A DNA stretch of 28,762 nucleotides from a virus. Shown piece by piece: positions 1 through 6,243 of this stretch (positions are counted from its first letter, which is position 1; each line of letters starts with the position of its first letter). A model generated the notes under the pieces. The model had not been told where the DNA came from. It was given only the letters and a program-made list of their open reading frames with translations, and made no database searches. A program made the position numbers and the translations under genes. The DNA lies in IMG/VR virus record IMGVR_UViG_3300009074_000861, positions 1 through 28,762 of that record; one strand, 5' to 3'.

Positions 1-123
1 CTTGAGGCTGATAATAGTAGGCTGCGGGAGAACATAGAGACTTTAGCTATTGATTATCTCAATAACTGCCCTGACGCCTACATGCGTTTTGTCCACAAAG
101 TAATAGATGAGAATGACGAATGA
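1..123 (+). CDS. Partial hypothetical protein, C-terminal 40 residues
   Basis: An open frame runs from the first base of the window to a TGA at 121-123, so only the C-terminal end of this gene is present. The visible 40 residues are mostly charged and probably helical, ending V-I-D-E-N-D-E. The stop overlaps the start of the next small gene in an ATGA arrangement, typical of translational coupling in this genome. I do not recognise the family and no function can be given from this fragment. Confidence 0.6.
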   Translation, partial: LEADNSRLRENIETLAIDYLNNCPDAYMRFVHKVIDENDE

Positions 124-224
124 CGGACGCACTTGAGGCTAAGTATCTTGCCAGCCTTATTGAGAACGCCAAGCTGAAAGAGGCTTTGGAAGACATTGCT
201 AATATATTGCAAAGAACGCACTAA
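120..224 (+). CDS. Small hypothetical protein, 34 aa
   Basis: A 34-residue frame starts at an ATG overlapping the previous stop (ATGA) and ends at TAA 222-224. The product is predicted to be largely one amphipathic helix rich in Ala, Leu, Glu and Lys. The evidence for a real gene is the tight overlap and the fact that the frame ends just before the promoter at 232, so it would be the last gene of the upstream operon. No family is recognised. Confidence 0.45.
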   Translation: MTDALEAKYLASLIENAKLKEALEDIANILQRTH

Positions 225-231
225 AAAGGGC

Positions 232-260
232 TTGACATCACCAAGACACTTTGCTATAGT
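232..260 (+). promoter_or_regulatory. Sigma70-type promoter, copy A of a duplicated cassette
   Basis: TTGACA at 232-237 and TATAGT at 255-260 are separated by exactly 17 bp. A leader follows with the RBS AAGGAGA, then the ATG at 287. The 50 nt from 232 to 281 recur at 21576-21625 with only two differences that I can find by eye. It should drive the genes at 287 and 694 and is likely read by host RNA polymerase with its vegetative sigma factor. Confidence 0.85.
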
Positions 261-286
261 GTATGAGTAAGCAAAGGAGATAAGAC

Positions 287-694
287 ATGGGAATTTACTA
301 CCGCGGAATTAGCGTTCGTCACCTACGGGCAGGCGAAGATGACATTTTGTACACAAACTTCTGGGGCAAAGCACCTGGCATTTTTACCGAAAACACCGGG
401 CGGTGGGATGCGTTCCTTACCCGTAGTGGTAAAGCTGCTGATAAACTTGCTGGTCCAGGCTGGTGCCCGTCGTATGTTGCAATGTGCAACGATGGCGCAG
501 AGTTGCGTAAATATGGCGAAGCATGTGTTGCAGTTTATAACGGCCAGGCAACGATGGATGATCAGTTTTGGGACAACAACACTGTTGGCACTGTCAAAAA
601 AGTTGAAGGGCGCTGGAAGTTGGTCATTGACCAGGATCTAGTTGCCAAGCGTGATGCACGTATTGCAGCTCGTGAAGCACGGTTTGCAGCATAA
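287..694 (+). CDS. Hypothetical protein, 135 aa
   Basis: The ATG at 287 follows the RBS AAGGAGA at good spacing and lies directly behind promoter copy A. The 135-residue product is soluble, with no signal peptide or membrane segment. It is rich in Trp and Gly in the first two thirds (for example F-W-G-K, P-G-W-C-P) and ends in a basic, Ala/Arg-rich helix (A-A-R-E-A-R-F-A-A). It overlaps the next gene by one base (TAATG). I do not recognise the family. A strong own promoter at the head of a short operon suggests expression early in infection, but that is inference. Confidence 0.75.
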   Translation: MGIYYRGISVRHLRAGEDDILYTNFWGKAPGIFTENTGRWDAFLTRSGKAADKLAGPGWCPSYVAMCNDGAELRKYGEACVAVYNGQATMDDQFWDNNTVGTVKKVEGRWKLVIDQDLVAKRDARIAAREARFAA

Positions 695-921
695 TGTGTG
701 AAATGTGCGCAACAAACGAATACCGTATGCTAGGGCAAACCCTCCAGCAATATCTACGCCCTGGCATACGTGTTGCTGTCAAATATGCAATTGATGATCA
801 TGACGCAGAAGAGATCATCCTTGTTGATGACGAAGCAGGAACTAACGTGACCCTTTCAACTGACAGTGTTTTTTGTTGGGAAGCGGAAAACCGTGGTAAC
901 GTGGTAAAGTTTCCTGGATGA
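694..921 (+). CDS. Hypothetical protein, 75 aa
   Basis: The start ATG overlaps the stop of the upstream gene (TAATG), so translation is probably coupled. The 75-residue product begins M-C-E-M-C, a CxxC-like pair with no second pair nearby, so a zinc site is not supported. The rest alternates hydrophobic and acidic residues, consistent with a small beta-rich fold (R-V-A-V-K-Y, E-I-I-L-V-D-D). It is the last gene before the promoter at 931. Family and function are unknown. Confidence 0.65.
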   Translation: MCEMCATNEYRMLGQTLQQYLRPGIRVAVKYAIDDHDAEEIILVDDEAGTNVTLSTDSVFCWEAENRGNVVKFPG

Positions 922-930
922 AATAACTCA

Positions 931-959
931 TTGACAACTTATAGAAAAGTTGTTATCTT
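931..959 (+). promoter_or_regulatory. Sigma70-type promoter upstream of dsbA
   Basis: TTGACA 931-936 and TATCTT 954-959 are 17 bp apart. The expected start site is about 966. A hairpin (GGGCAGT 964-970, ACTGCCC 977-983, 6-nt loop) would sit at the extreme 5' end of the transcript. The -35 box lies about 10 bp after the stop of the preceding gene. Confidence 0.75.
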
Positions 960-963
960 AGTA

Positions 964-983
964 GGGCAGTGTTACAACTGCCC
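964..983 (+). promoter_or_regulatory. Hairpin at the 5' end of the dsbA leader
   Basis: A perfect 7-bp inverted repeat with loop GTTACA lies at or next to the predicted transcription start. There is no T-run after it, so it is not a terminator. It could protect the mRNA 5' end or be a protein-binding operator. A similar arrangement is seen upstream of the clamp gene. Confidence 0.5.
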
Positions 984-1007
984 TTACCCACATTTAAAGG
1001 AATAAAA

Positions 1008-1265
1008 ATGACTAGACCATTTTCTACTACCGAAGTTAACAAACTCAAAGAATTGATTACTGAAGGCATTCAAGTCTGTACAGAAGTCGATACATTGAAA
1101 GAAGCACTGACTGATACTGTTAAGGCGATCTCCGAAGAAATGGATATCAAGCCTGCCGTGCTAAACAAGGCTATCCGCACTGCATATAAAGCTGACCTTG
1201 AAAACAAGCGCGAAGCCCTAAGCGACCTGGAAGACATTCTTGTTGCTGTTGGTCGCGACTTCTAA
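1008..1265 (+). CDS. dsbA: DsbA-like double-stranded DNA-binding protein
   Basis: The 85-residue product resembles T4 DsbA, a small helical dsDNA-binding protein linked to late-promoter regions. The shared features are a helical N-terminal half, then an I-K-P-A-V-L-N-K-A-I segment, then Y-K-A-D-L-E-N-K-R-E-A matching the T4 pattern of Y-x-K followed by a charged R-x-x-F/A-E-A helix and an acidic C-terminal helix. Length is close to the T4 protein (about 89 aa). I chose the ATG at 1008 because AAAGGA precedes it at 6-7 nt. An in-frame start at 969 would lie inside the leader hairpin. It has its own promoter at 931. The family call rests on remembered pattern similarity, so a generic small helical protein remains possible. 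Confidence 0.6.
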   Translation: MTRPFSTTEVNKLKELITEGIQVCTEVDTLKEALTDTVKAISEEMDIKPAVLNKAIRTAYKADLENKREALSDLEDILVAVGRDF

Positions 1266-1279
1266 TATAGTTGTAACTA

Positions 1280-1531
1280 ATGTCATTTGAAAAAGGTGAT
1301 ATTGTTGCTCTAACGCATGTCCTGTTGGGATCGATATATGTAAAAATAGTAACCAAACTGGCGCTAGAAGACGGTTGGATTGTTTCAGAACTAAATTTAC
1401 AATCGACTATTTACGGTAAACAGTATATGGTCTACACTAGCGAACTTTCAGAACTTACTGCGGATGAAGCTGAAGACTACGTTATGGCCAAATTAGAAGG
1501 CCGTAAAGATATGATAATCAGGAGAAAATAA
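1280..1531 (+). CDS. Hypothetical protein, 83 aa, possible small beta-barrel
   Basis: The 83-residue frame starts 14 nt after dsbA and ends at TAA 1529-1531. Its opening F-E-K-G-D-I-V-A-L-T and alternating hydrophobic strands look like an SH3/KOW-like barrel, followed by an acidic helix (T-A-D-E-A-E-D-Y). No family is recognised. The gene matters for its neighbour: its last codons contain the AGGAGA that appears to be the ribosome binding site of the polymerase gene. Its stop AAA-TAA-C also sits exactly where the polymerase frame takes over, so the two reading frames are translationally linked. Confidence 0.7.
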   Translation: MSFEKGDIVALTHVLLGSIYVKIVTKLALEDGWIVSELNLQSTIYGKQYMVYTSELSELTADEAEDYVMAKLEGRKDMIIRRK

Positions 1532-1535
1532 CATT
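1520..1535 (+). promoter_or_regulatory. RBS and probable AUU start of the DNA polymerase gene
   Basis: AGGAGA at 1520-1525 is followed after 7 nt by ATT at 1533-1535. The polymerase frame is open from just after TAA 1515-1517 and contains no ATG, GTG or TTG until TTG 1758. AUU at ideal Shine-Dalgarno distance is the best-supported start. The alternative is a +1 frameshift from the upstream frame at AAA-TAA-C. Confidence 0.6.
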
Positions 1536-4196
1536 TACGTTGATGCATTACATGATCGCGAACGCGATACAATCTATGTAGTAGAACGTGACGAGAATGG
1601 TAAGCGTGTACACACGCAATACCCTGCTCGTTACGTTTTTTACTACCCTGATCCGAAAGGACAGTACACTAGCATTTATGGTGACAGTCTTGGGCGATAC
1701 AGCACTACCAGCGGGAAAGCATTTAACAAAGAGAAAAAGTCGTTCTTCGGCAAACGTTTGTTTGAGAGTGACATGAACACTGTCTTCCGTTGCATATCTG
1801 ATTACTACCTAGACGCACCAGTACCTAAGTTAAATATTGGCTTCTTCGATATTGAGGTTGACTTTAATAAGGACCTGGGTTTTGCTCCGCCACACGATCC
1901 GTTTAATATGATTACGGCAGTTGGCGTACACCTTAACTGGCTAGACAAGACTATCTGTCTCGTTATCAAGCCTAAGGGTATGAGCCAAGAAGAAGCAGAA
2001 GAGATTGTAGGGACATTTGATGACGTTATCTTAATGGATAGCGAAGAAGAGTTGCTGCAAACCTTCCTAGATCTGATTGACGACACTGATATTCTTAGTG
2101 GCTGGAACAGCGAAGGCTTCGACATTCCCTACATCACTAACCGTATTGCACGAGTGCTAGGCAAAGACTACACTCGTAAACTTTGCTTGTGGGATCAATT
2201 TCCTAAAAAGCGCAAGTACGAAGCATATGGTAAGGAGCAAGAAACATACGATCTAACAGGTCGCGTACACTTAGACTATTTGCAATTGTATCGCAAATAC
2301 ACTTACCACGAGATGCACAGCTATTCGCTTGACGCAATTTCTGAATACGAACTTGGCGATAAGAAAATAGATTACGAAGGTACGTTAGACCAGCTCTACA
2401 ACAACGACTTTAAGAAGTTTATCGAGTACAATATACAAGATACGGATCTACTGCGCAAGCTAGACGACAAGTTACAGTTTATTGACTTGAGCAACGTGCT
2501 TGCACATGCTAATGGTGTGCTGTTGCCCAATACAATGGGCGCTGTGGCACAAACCGACCAAGCTATTGTTAACCACGCGCACGGACTAGGACTAATTGTT
2601 CCAGACAAAGTTCGCGGGCAAGAGCATGAGAAGGCAGCAGGCGCATATGTTGCGAACCCCGTCAAAGGTATGCACGATTGGATTGGTAGTATGGACCTCA
2701 ACTCATTGTATCCATCAATCCTTCGTGCCTGTAATATGAGCCCTGAGTGTATTATTGGTCAAGTACGGCAAACACTTACAAATGTAGAGATAGAGGCATT
2801 CCGTAAACGCTTTAAGGAAAATCCAATTGCGAGGCACTGGGAAGGCAAATTTGCTTGTCAGGAATACGAACTTGTTATGGCAAGAGATCGCGAAGTAGAT
2901 TTAATTATTGACTTTGAGGATGGAAAGAGCTATACTGCGAGCGGCGCTGAGATCTATGATCTTGTCTTTCAAAACGGTAAGCCTTGGTGTATTACAAGCA
3001 ATGCAACTATCTTCACGTTTGAGAAGCAGGGTGTCGTTCCTGGATTACTTGAGCGTTGGTATGCAGAACGTAAAGAGCTGCAAGCCAAAGCAAGTGTATT
3101 TAAAGGCGACAGCGATAAGAAGGAAGAGTTTGCGTTTTGGGACAAGCGCCAATTGGTTAAGAAGATTAACCTCAACAGCCTTTATGGTGCGTTGCTCAAT
3201 CCGGGCAGTCGGTTTTTTGACCAGCGTCTAGGGCAATCTACAACGTTGACTGGACGTACTATTGCGCGTCACATGTCAGCAGCATGTAATGAAGCAATTT
3301 CAGGTGAATATGATCACACTGGCCTGGCTATCATTTACGGTGACACTGACTCTGTTTACTTCAGTGCGTATCCAGTGTATGCTGATCAAATAGCTAGTGG
3401 CGAGTTTAAATGGGACAAAGATACAATTGTAGAGCTTTACGACGCTGTTGGTGAATCTGTCAATGCAACATTCCCAGACTATATGGCTCGTGCCCACAAT
3501 TGTCCTGACAAATACGGACGTATTATTGCTGCGGCGCGTGAGACAGTTGCAGAACGCGGTATCTTTATCAGCAAGAAGCGTTATGGTATTCTTGTGTATG
3601 ATGACGAAGGAACTCGTGTTGACACTGACGGTAAGCGCGGCAAACTCAAAGTTATGGGACTTGAGATTAAGCGCAGTGACACACCTGACTATATGCAGGA
3701 ATTCCTAAAAGAGATCCTACTGTCAACACTAGAGGGTGCGACGGAAGAAACAATTATCGACCGCATCCGTGAATTCCGTATGGAGTTTCGTGACATGAAG
3801 CCTTGGGAAAAAGGGACGCCAAAGCGCGTTAACAACCTGACTAAGTACACAAAGGAATTCAAGAAAAACGGTAAGTGTCGTGTTGGTCACGTTCTGGCAG
3901 CAATTAACTACAACCGCCTACGTGAGATGCATGACGATGCCTACAGCCTAGAAATTGTCGACGGAATGAAGACTATCGTGTGCTCACTTAAACATAACCC
4001 GATGGGCATGACATCTATTGGTATTCCAACTGATGAAAAGCGCATCCCGTCGTGGTATAAGGATCTGCCGTTTGACGATGCAGATATGGAAGAAAAGATC
4101 ATTACCAAGAAAATTGGCAACTTGCTTGGTACACTGAAATGGGACTTAACCCGCGCCGAAAGCAAGACAACATTCAATGACTTATTCGACTTTTGA
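1533..4196 (+). CDS. 43: T4-type family B DNA polymerase (gp43)
   Basis: This replicative polymerase has 887 residues if read from the AUU at 1533, close to T4 gp43 (898). Exonuclease motifs: D-I-E at 106-108, W-N-S-E-G-F-D ending at D197, and Y-N-I-Q-D with D303. Polymerase motifs: D-L-N-S-L-Y-P-S-I with D388 (A), K-x-N-L-N-S-L-Y-G around 544-552 (B), Y-G-D-T-D-S with D604 and D606 (C). K-K-R-Y-G and M-G-L-E-I-K-R-S follow in palm and thumb. The C-terminus F-N-D-L-F-D-F resembles the T4 clamp-binding tail, fitting the clamp gene downstream. A start at TTG 1758 or ATG 1773 would remove about 75 residues, including N-terminal sequence (I-Y-V-D, R-D-E-N-G-K-R, S-I-Y-G) that parallels T4/RB69 gp43. 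The exonuclease motif positions also fit the longer form. Identity is near certain; the start is not. Confidence 0.95.
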   Translation: MYVDALHDRERDTIYVVERDENGKRVHTQYPARYVFYYPDPKGQYTSIYGDSLGRYSTTSGKAFNKEKKSFFGKRLFESDMNTVFRCISDYYLDAPVPKLNIGFFDIEVDFNKDLGFAPPHDPFNMITAVGVHLNWLDKTICLVIKPKGMSQEEAEEIVGTFDDVILMDSEEELLQTFLDLIDDTDILSGWNSEGFDIPYITNRIARVLGKDYTRKLCLWDQFPKKRKYEAYGKEQETYDLTGRVHLDYLQLYRKYTYHEMHSYSLDAISEYELGDKKIDYEGTLDQLYNNDFKKFIEYNIQDTDLLRKLDDKLQFIDLSNVLAHANGVLLPNTMGAVAQTDQAIVNHAHGLGLIVPDKVRGQEHEKAAGAYVANPVKGMHDWIGSMDLNSLYPSILRACNMSPECIIGQVRQTLTNVEIEAFRKRFKENPIARHWEGKFACQEYELVMARDREVDLIIDFEDGKSYTASGAEIYDLVFQNGKPWCITSNATIFTFEKQGVVPGLLERWYAERKELQAKASVFKGDSDKKEEFAFWDKRQLVKKINLNSLYGALLNPGSRFFDQRLGQSTTLTGRTIARHMSAACNEAISGEYDHTGLAIIYGDTDSVYFSAYPVYADQIASGEFKWDKDTIVELYDAVGESVNATFPDYMARAHNCPDKYGRIIAAARETVAERGIFISKKRYGILVYDDEGTRVDTDGKRGKLKVMGLEIKRSDTPDYMQEFLKEILLSTLEGATEETIIDRIREFRMEFRDMKPWEKGTPKRVNNLTKYTKEFKKNGKCRVGHVLAAINYNRLREMHDDAYSLEIVDGMKTIVCSLKHNPMGMTSIGIPTDEKRIPSWYKDLPFDDADMEEKIITKKIGNLLGTLKWDLTRAESKTTFNDLFDF

Positions 4197-4428
4197 TCTT
4201 GATGATGCAATTAACCATGCATTTCGAGAATTTGAATCAGAATCGGCCTACGCTTTCTCCGAGAATTTCATCCAAATGATGTATACAAATTGGGGGATTA
4301 AAGTTTATTACAAGCCGAAGTTACATGGCGACAAGTATCATTGGCCCAACCGTAATTACTATTATTGGGCCGTGGAAAGCATCTGTGACTTAGAGAAAGC
4401 CACCATGTTTAAATTAAAATATGCATAG
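4177..4428 (+). CDS. Hypothetical protein, 83 aa, C-terminal MFKL motif
   Basis: The frame starts inside the last 20 nt of the polymerase gene and runs 83 residues to TAG 4426-4428. It is rich in aromatic residues (N-Y-Y-Y-W) and ends E-K-A-T-M-F-K-L-K-Y-A. That tail resembles the C-termini of the proteins at 23532-23927 (E-E-H-L-V-M-F-K-L) and 23918-24244 (E-E-H-Y-V-F-F-K-L). No catalytic motif, signal or membrane segment is visible. It ends just before the clamp promoter, so it closes the polymerase operon. Function unknown. Confidence 0.65.
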   Translation: MTYSTFDLDDAINHAFREFESESAYAFSENFIQMMYTNWGIKVYYKPKLHGDKYHWPNRNYYYWAVESICDLEKATMFKLKYA

Positions 4429-4435
4429 AAAACAG

Positions 4436-4464
4436 TTGCTAAACACAAAAACCTATGCTATACT
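4436..4464 (+). promoter_or_regulatory. Sigma70-type promoter of the sliding clamp
   Basis: TTGCTA 4436-4441 and TATACT 4459-4464 are 17 bp apart. The block T-G-C-T-A-A-A-C at the -35 is also found at the candidate pstS promoter. The predicted start is near 4471, immediately before a small hairpin (AGAGT 4474-4478, loop ATTAC, ACTCT 4484-4488). Confidence 0.75.
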
Positions 4465-4519
4465 AATGCAATAAGAGTATTACACTCTATCAACAAAACC
4501 AATTAAGGACAAATATTTA

Positions 4520-5266
4520 ATGGATATCAAAAGCGTTCTTCTCGATGTGATCAAGCATACAAACGGCCTTGGCATTATTGAGAACATTAAAGTAACTGGA
4601 ACAGACAGCGGCACAGAGCTTGCTGCAATGGATCCTGACAAGACTGTTATTATGACAGCAAAACTACACGGACCCGTTCCTGAGTTTGAGGGCGAGTTTG
4701 GTATGGGCAGTCTAGGACTACTCAGTAGCCTTACGCGCCTCAGCAACTATCAGGACCCAAGTGCAACAATCGAAGTCAAGCGTGAAGAACGCAATGGCGA
4801 AGAGCTGCCAACCACACTGTTGTTTAAGGACACGGACGGCGGCAAGGACCAATATCGCTTTATGAGCAAGAAGGTCGTTGATGATGTTATGAAGGTTGCT
4901 ACATTTAAAGGCGCAGCCTGGCAGGTAGAAATCCAACCAGCACAAAAGCGTGTTGCACAACTTGCAGAAGTTGCAGGCATCTACAGCGGCATTGATCCAG
5001 CGTTCAGCGTAAAAACTGAAGACGACAAGTTGATCTTTGAGGTTGGTAGCACTGAAGGTGGTGTTATTGGTCGCCGTGTGTTTGCTGAAAACGTAGGCGG
5101 AACCCTAGGTACAACCTGGCGTTGGCCACTTAGCCAGTTCTTGAGCATCCTCAAGCTGGGAGGCACACAGATTGTTCGCTTTAGCGACCAAGGTGCTTGT
5201 GAGATTGAAGTAGACAGTGGACTAGGCATTTACAAATATATCATGCCTGCAATGAGCGGCGCATAA
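4520..5266 (+). CDS. 45: Sliding clamp, DNA polymerase processivity factor (gp45-like)
   Basis: At 248 residues it is slightly longer than T4 gp45 (228). In T4 this protein forms a trimeric ring that tethers gp43 to DNA and activates late transcription. The pattern L-G-L-L-S-S-L-T-R-L-S in the first third matches the gp45 L-x-G-F-L-G-I-L-S-L-V helix and is followed by an acidic/basic strand pair. The C-terminal W-P-L-S-Q-F-L-S-I-L-K and Y-K-Y-I-M-P-A correspond to the last helix and strand of the family. The ATG at 4520 follows AAGGACA. It has its own promoter and leader hairpin and lies just downstream of the polymerase, whose C-terminal tail would bind it. No clamp-loader genes (44/62) are in the window. 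Confidence 0.85.
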   Translation: MDIKSVLLDVIKHTNGLGIIENIKVTGTDSGTELAAMDPDKTVIMTAKLHGPVPEFEGEFGMGSLGLLSSLTRLSNYQDPSATIEVKREERNGEELPTTLLFKDTDGGKDQYRFMSKKVVDDVMKVATFKGAAWQVEIQPAQKRVAQLAEVAGIYSGIDPAFSVKTEDDKLIFEVGSTEGGVIGRRVFAENVGGTLGTTWRWPLSQFLSILKLGGTQIVRFSDQGACEIEVDSGLGIYKYIMPAMSGA

Positions 5267-5279
5267 AAAGGACAATCAA

Positions 5280-5519
5280 ATGGTCAAGAAGATTAGACTA
5301 ATTGAAGACGAAACTACAGCTGACGACCTGGATCAAAGTGAATACCAGGCTAAGATGTTGGAGTATCAACAAGCAATCGACTGGAAACTCTGGGAGATGC
5401 TAAAAATTGCGCAAGCTTGGGCTACGCAGGAAGGTCTTATTGCGCCTGAGGCAGACAACGTCGCCGTGCGCAAAAAGACTAGTAAAGTAAAACCTGTTAT
5501 CGTTGATGAGGGCGAATAA
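5280..5519 (+). CDS. Hypothetical protein, 79 aa
   Basis: The ATG at 5280 follows AAAGGACAA 13 nt after the clamp stop. The 79-residue product has an acidic N-terminal region, a central helix rich in Trp, Met and Gln (E-Y-Q-Q-A-I-D-W-K-L-W-E-M-L) and a basic/acidic tail. It overlaps the next gene by one base (TAATG). It is probably co-transcribed with the clamp and could be a replication accessory protein. That is context only; no motif supports a function. Confidence 0.7.
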   Translation: MVKKIRLIEDETTADDLDQSEYQAKMLEYQQAIDWKLWEMLKIAQAWATQEGLIAPEADNVAVRKKTSKVKPVIVDEGE

Positions 5520-5950
5520 TGGTACACACCCTAAAATTAACAGACACTAAGATCTGGGTTACCTTTTCTAAAGAAGGTATTCACAAATATCCCGCAGCAC
5601 TTACAGACAAGATGCTGGCAACGGGTGACGAATATGACGTAAGCTTTTTAGGCTACCCACATCGTCATATATTCCACTTCCGCGTAGGCATTACAGTATT
5701 CCACGATGACCGTGACATTGAGTTTATTCAGTTCAAAAGATGGTTGGAAAAGCTGTATGCTGAAAAGACGCTGGAATTGGATTACAAGAGTTGCGAAATG
5801 ATTGCTACTGCCTTGGCAGAAACAATACACGCAACCTATCCAGGGCGCGCCATGGAAATTACTGTCAGTGAAGATGGCGAAAATGGCGCAACACTAAACT
5901 TCCTTTCAACAAATAATAACGACAATAACGTCGTAACACTTAAGGACTAA
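5519..5950 (+). CDS. queD: QueD/PTPS-fold protein, likely 7-deazaguanine pathway
   Basis: The 143-residue product matches the layout of 6-carboxytetrahydropterin synthase. A zinc-ligand set is visible as H22 (K-E-G-I-H-K-Y-P), H48 and H50 (Y-P-H-R-H-I-F-H-F). It is followed by I-E-F-I-Q-F-K-R-W-L where QueD has I-I-D-F-x-x-L-K, then S-C-E-M-I-A and V-S-E-D-G-E-N-G-A near the C-terminus, equivalent to the substrate-binding glutamate strand. The usual catalytic cysteine before the H-x-H pair and the L-D-H histidine are not seen, so activity may differ from canonical QueD. The presence of folE, queE and a dpdA-like gene supports the assignment. Translation is coupled to the upstream gene (TAATG). 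A diverged phage PTPS-fold protein of other function is possible. Confidence 0.6.
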   Translation: MVHTLKLTDTKIWVTFSKEGIHKYPAALTDKMLATGDEYDVSFLGYPHRHIFHFRVGITVFHDDRDIEFIQFKRWLEKLYAEKTLELDYKSCEMIATALAETIHATYPGRAMEITVSEDGENGATLNFLSTNNNDNNVVTLKD

Positions 5951-5954
5951 CCCA

Positions 5955-6242
5955 ATGATTAAAACTATCAGCCTTAACGACATCAAATATGACCTACTCA
6001 AAATCATTGAGCCATGGGATGGTTTGCTAGAAGCTAATAACCCGCGTCCCGTGCGCAGTTTGTTCATTCAGTATTTGAATGATCTACAGAAAGAGAAGTT
6101 GGTCTACGATTTCTCTATTGACACAACGGATCGGGAGAACGCTGTTACATTCGATGTAAATGTGCGTATGAGCCCTACTCGTAGCCCGAAAAAACTCAAG
6201 ATTCACGTGGGTATGTTCACCCATCCTTGGGTTACTGCATAA
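5955..6242 (+). CDS. Hypothetical protein, 95 aa, faintly tail-sheath-like
   Basis: The ATG at 5955 is 4 nt after the preceding stop. The 95-residue protein contains P-R-P-V-R-S-L-F-I-Q-Y-L, then V-Y-D-F-S-I-D-T and V-T-F-D-V-N-V-R-M-S-P. This order (helix, Y-D-F-x-V/I strand, D-V-x-V-x-x-P strand) recalls the C-terminal domain of contractile-tail sheath proteins, but the gene is far from any visible structural gene and too short to be a sheath. I give no function. It could be a small protein that shares the fold or a chance resemblance. Confidence 0.65.
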   Translation: MIKTISLNDIKYDLLKIIEPWDGLLEANNPRPVRSLFIQYLNDLQKEKLVYDFSIDTTDRENAVTFDVNVRMSPTRSPKKLKIHVGMFTHPWVTA

Positions 6243-6243
6243 T

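Noticed and set aside
264-284. Six-codon leader peptide M-S-K-Q-R-R in promoter cassette A
   Set aside because: In copy B the same ATG is not followed by a nearby stop, so the frame is not conserved; it overlaps the RBS and is probably incidental.
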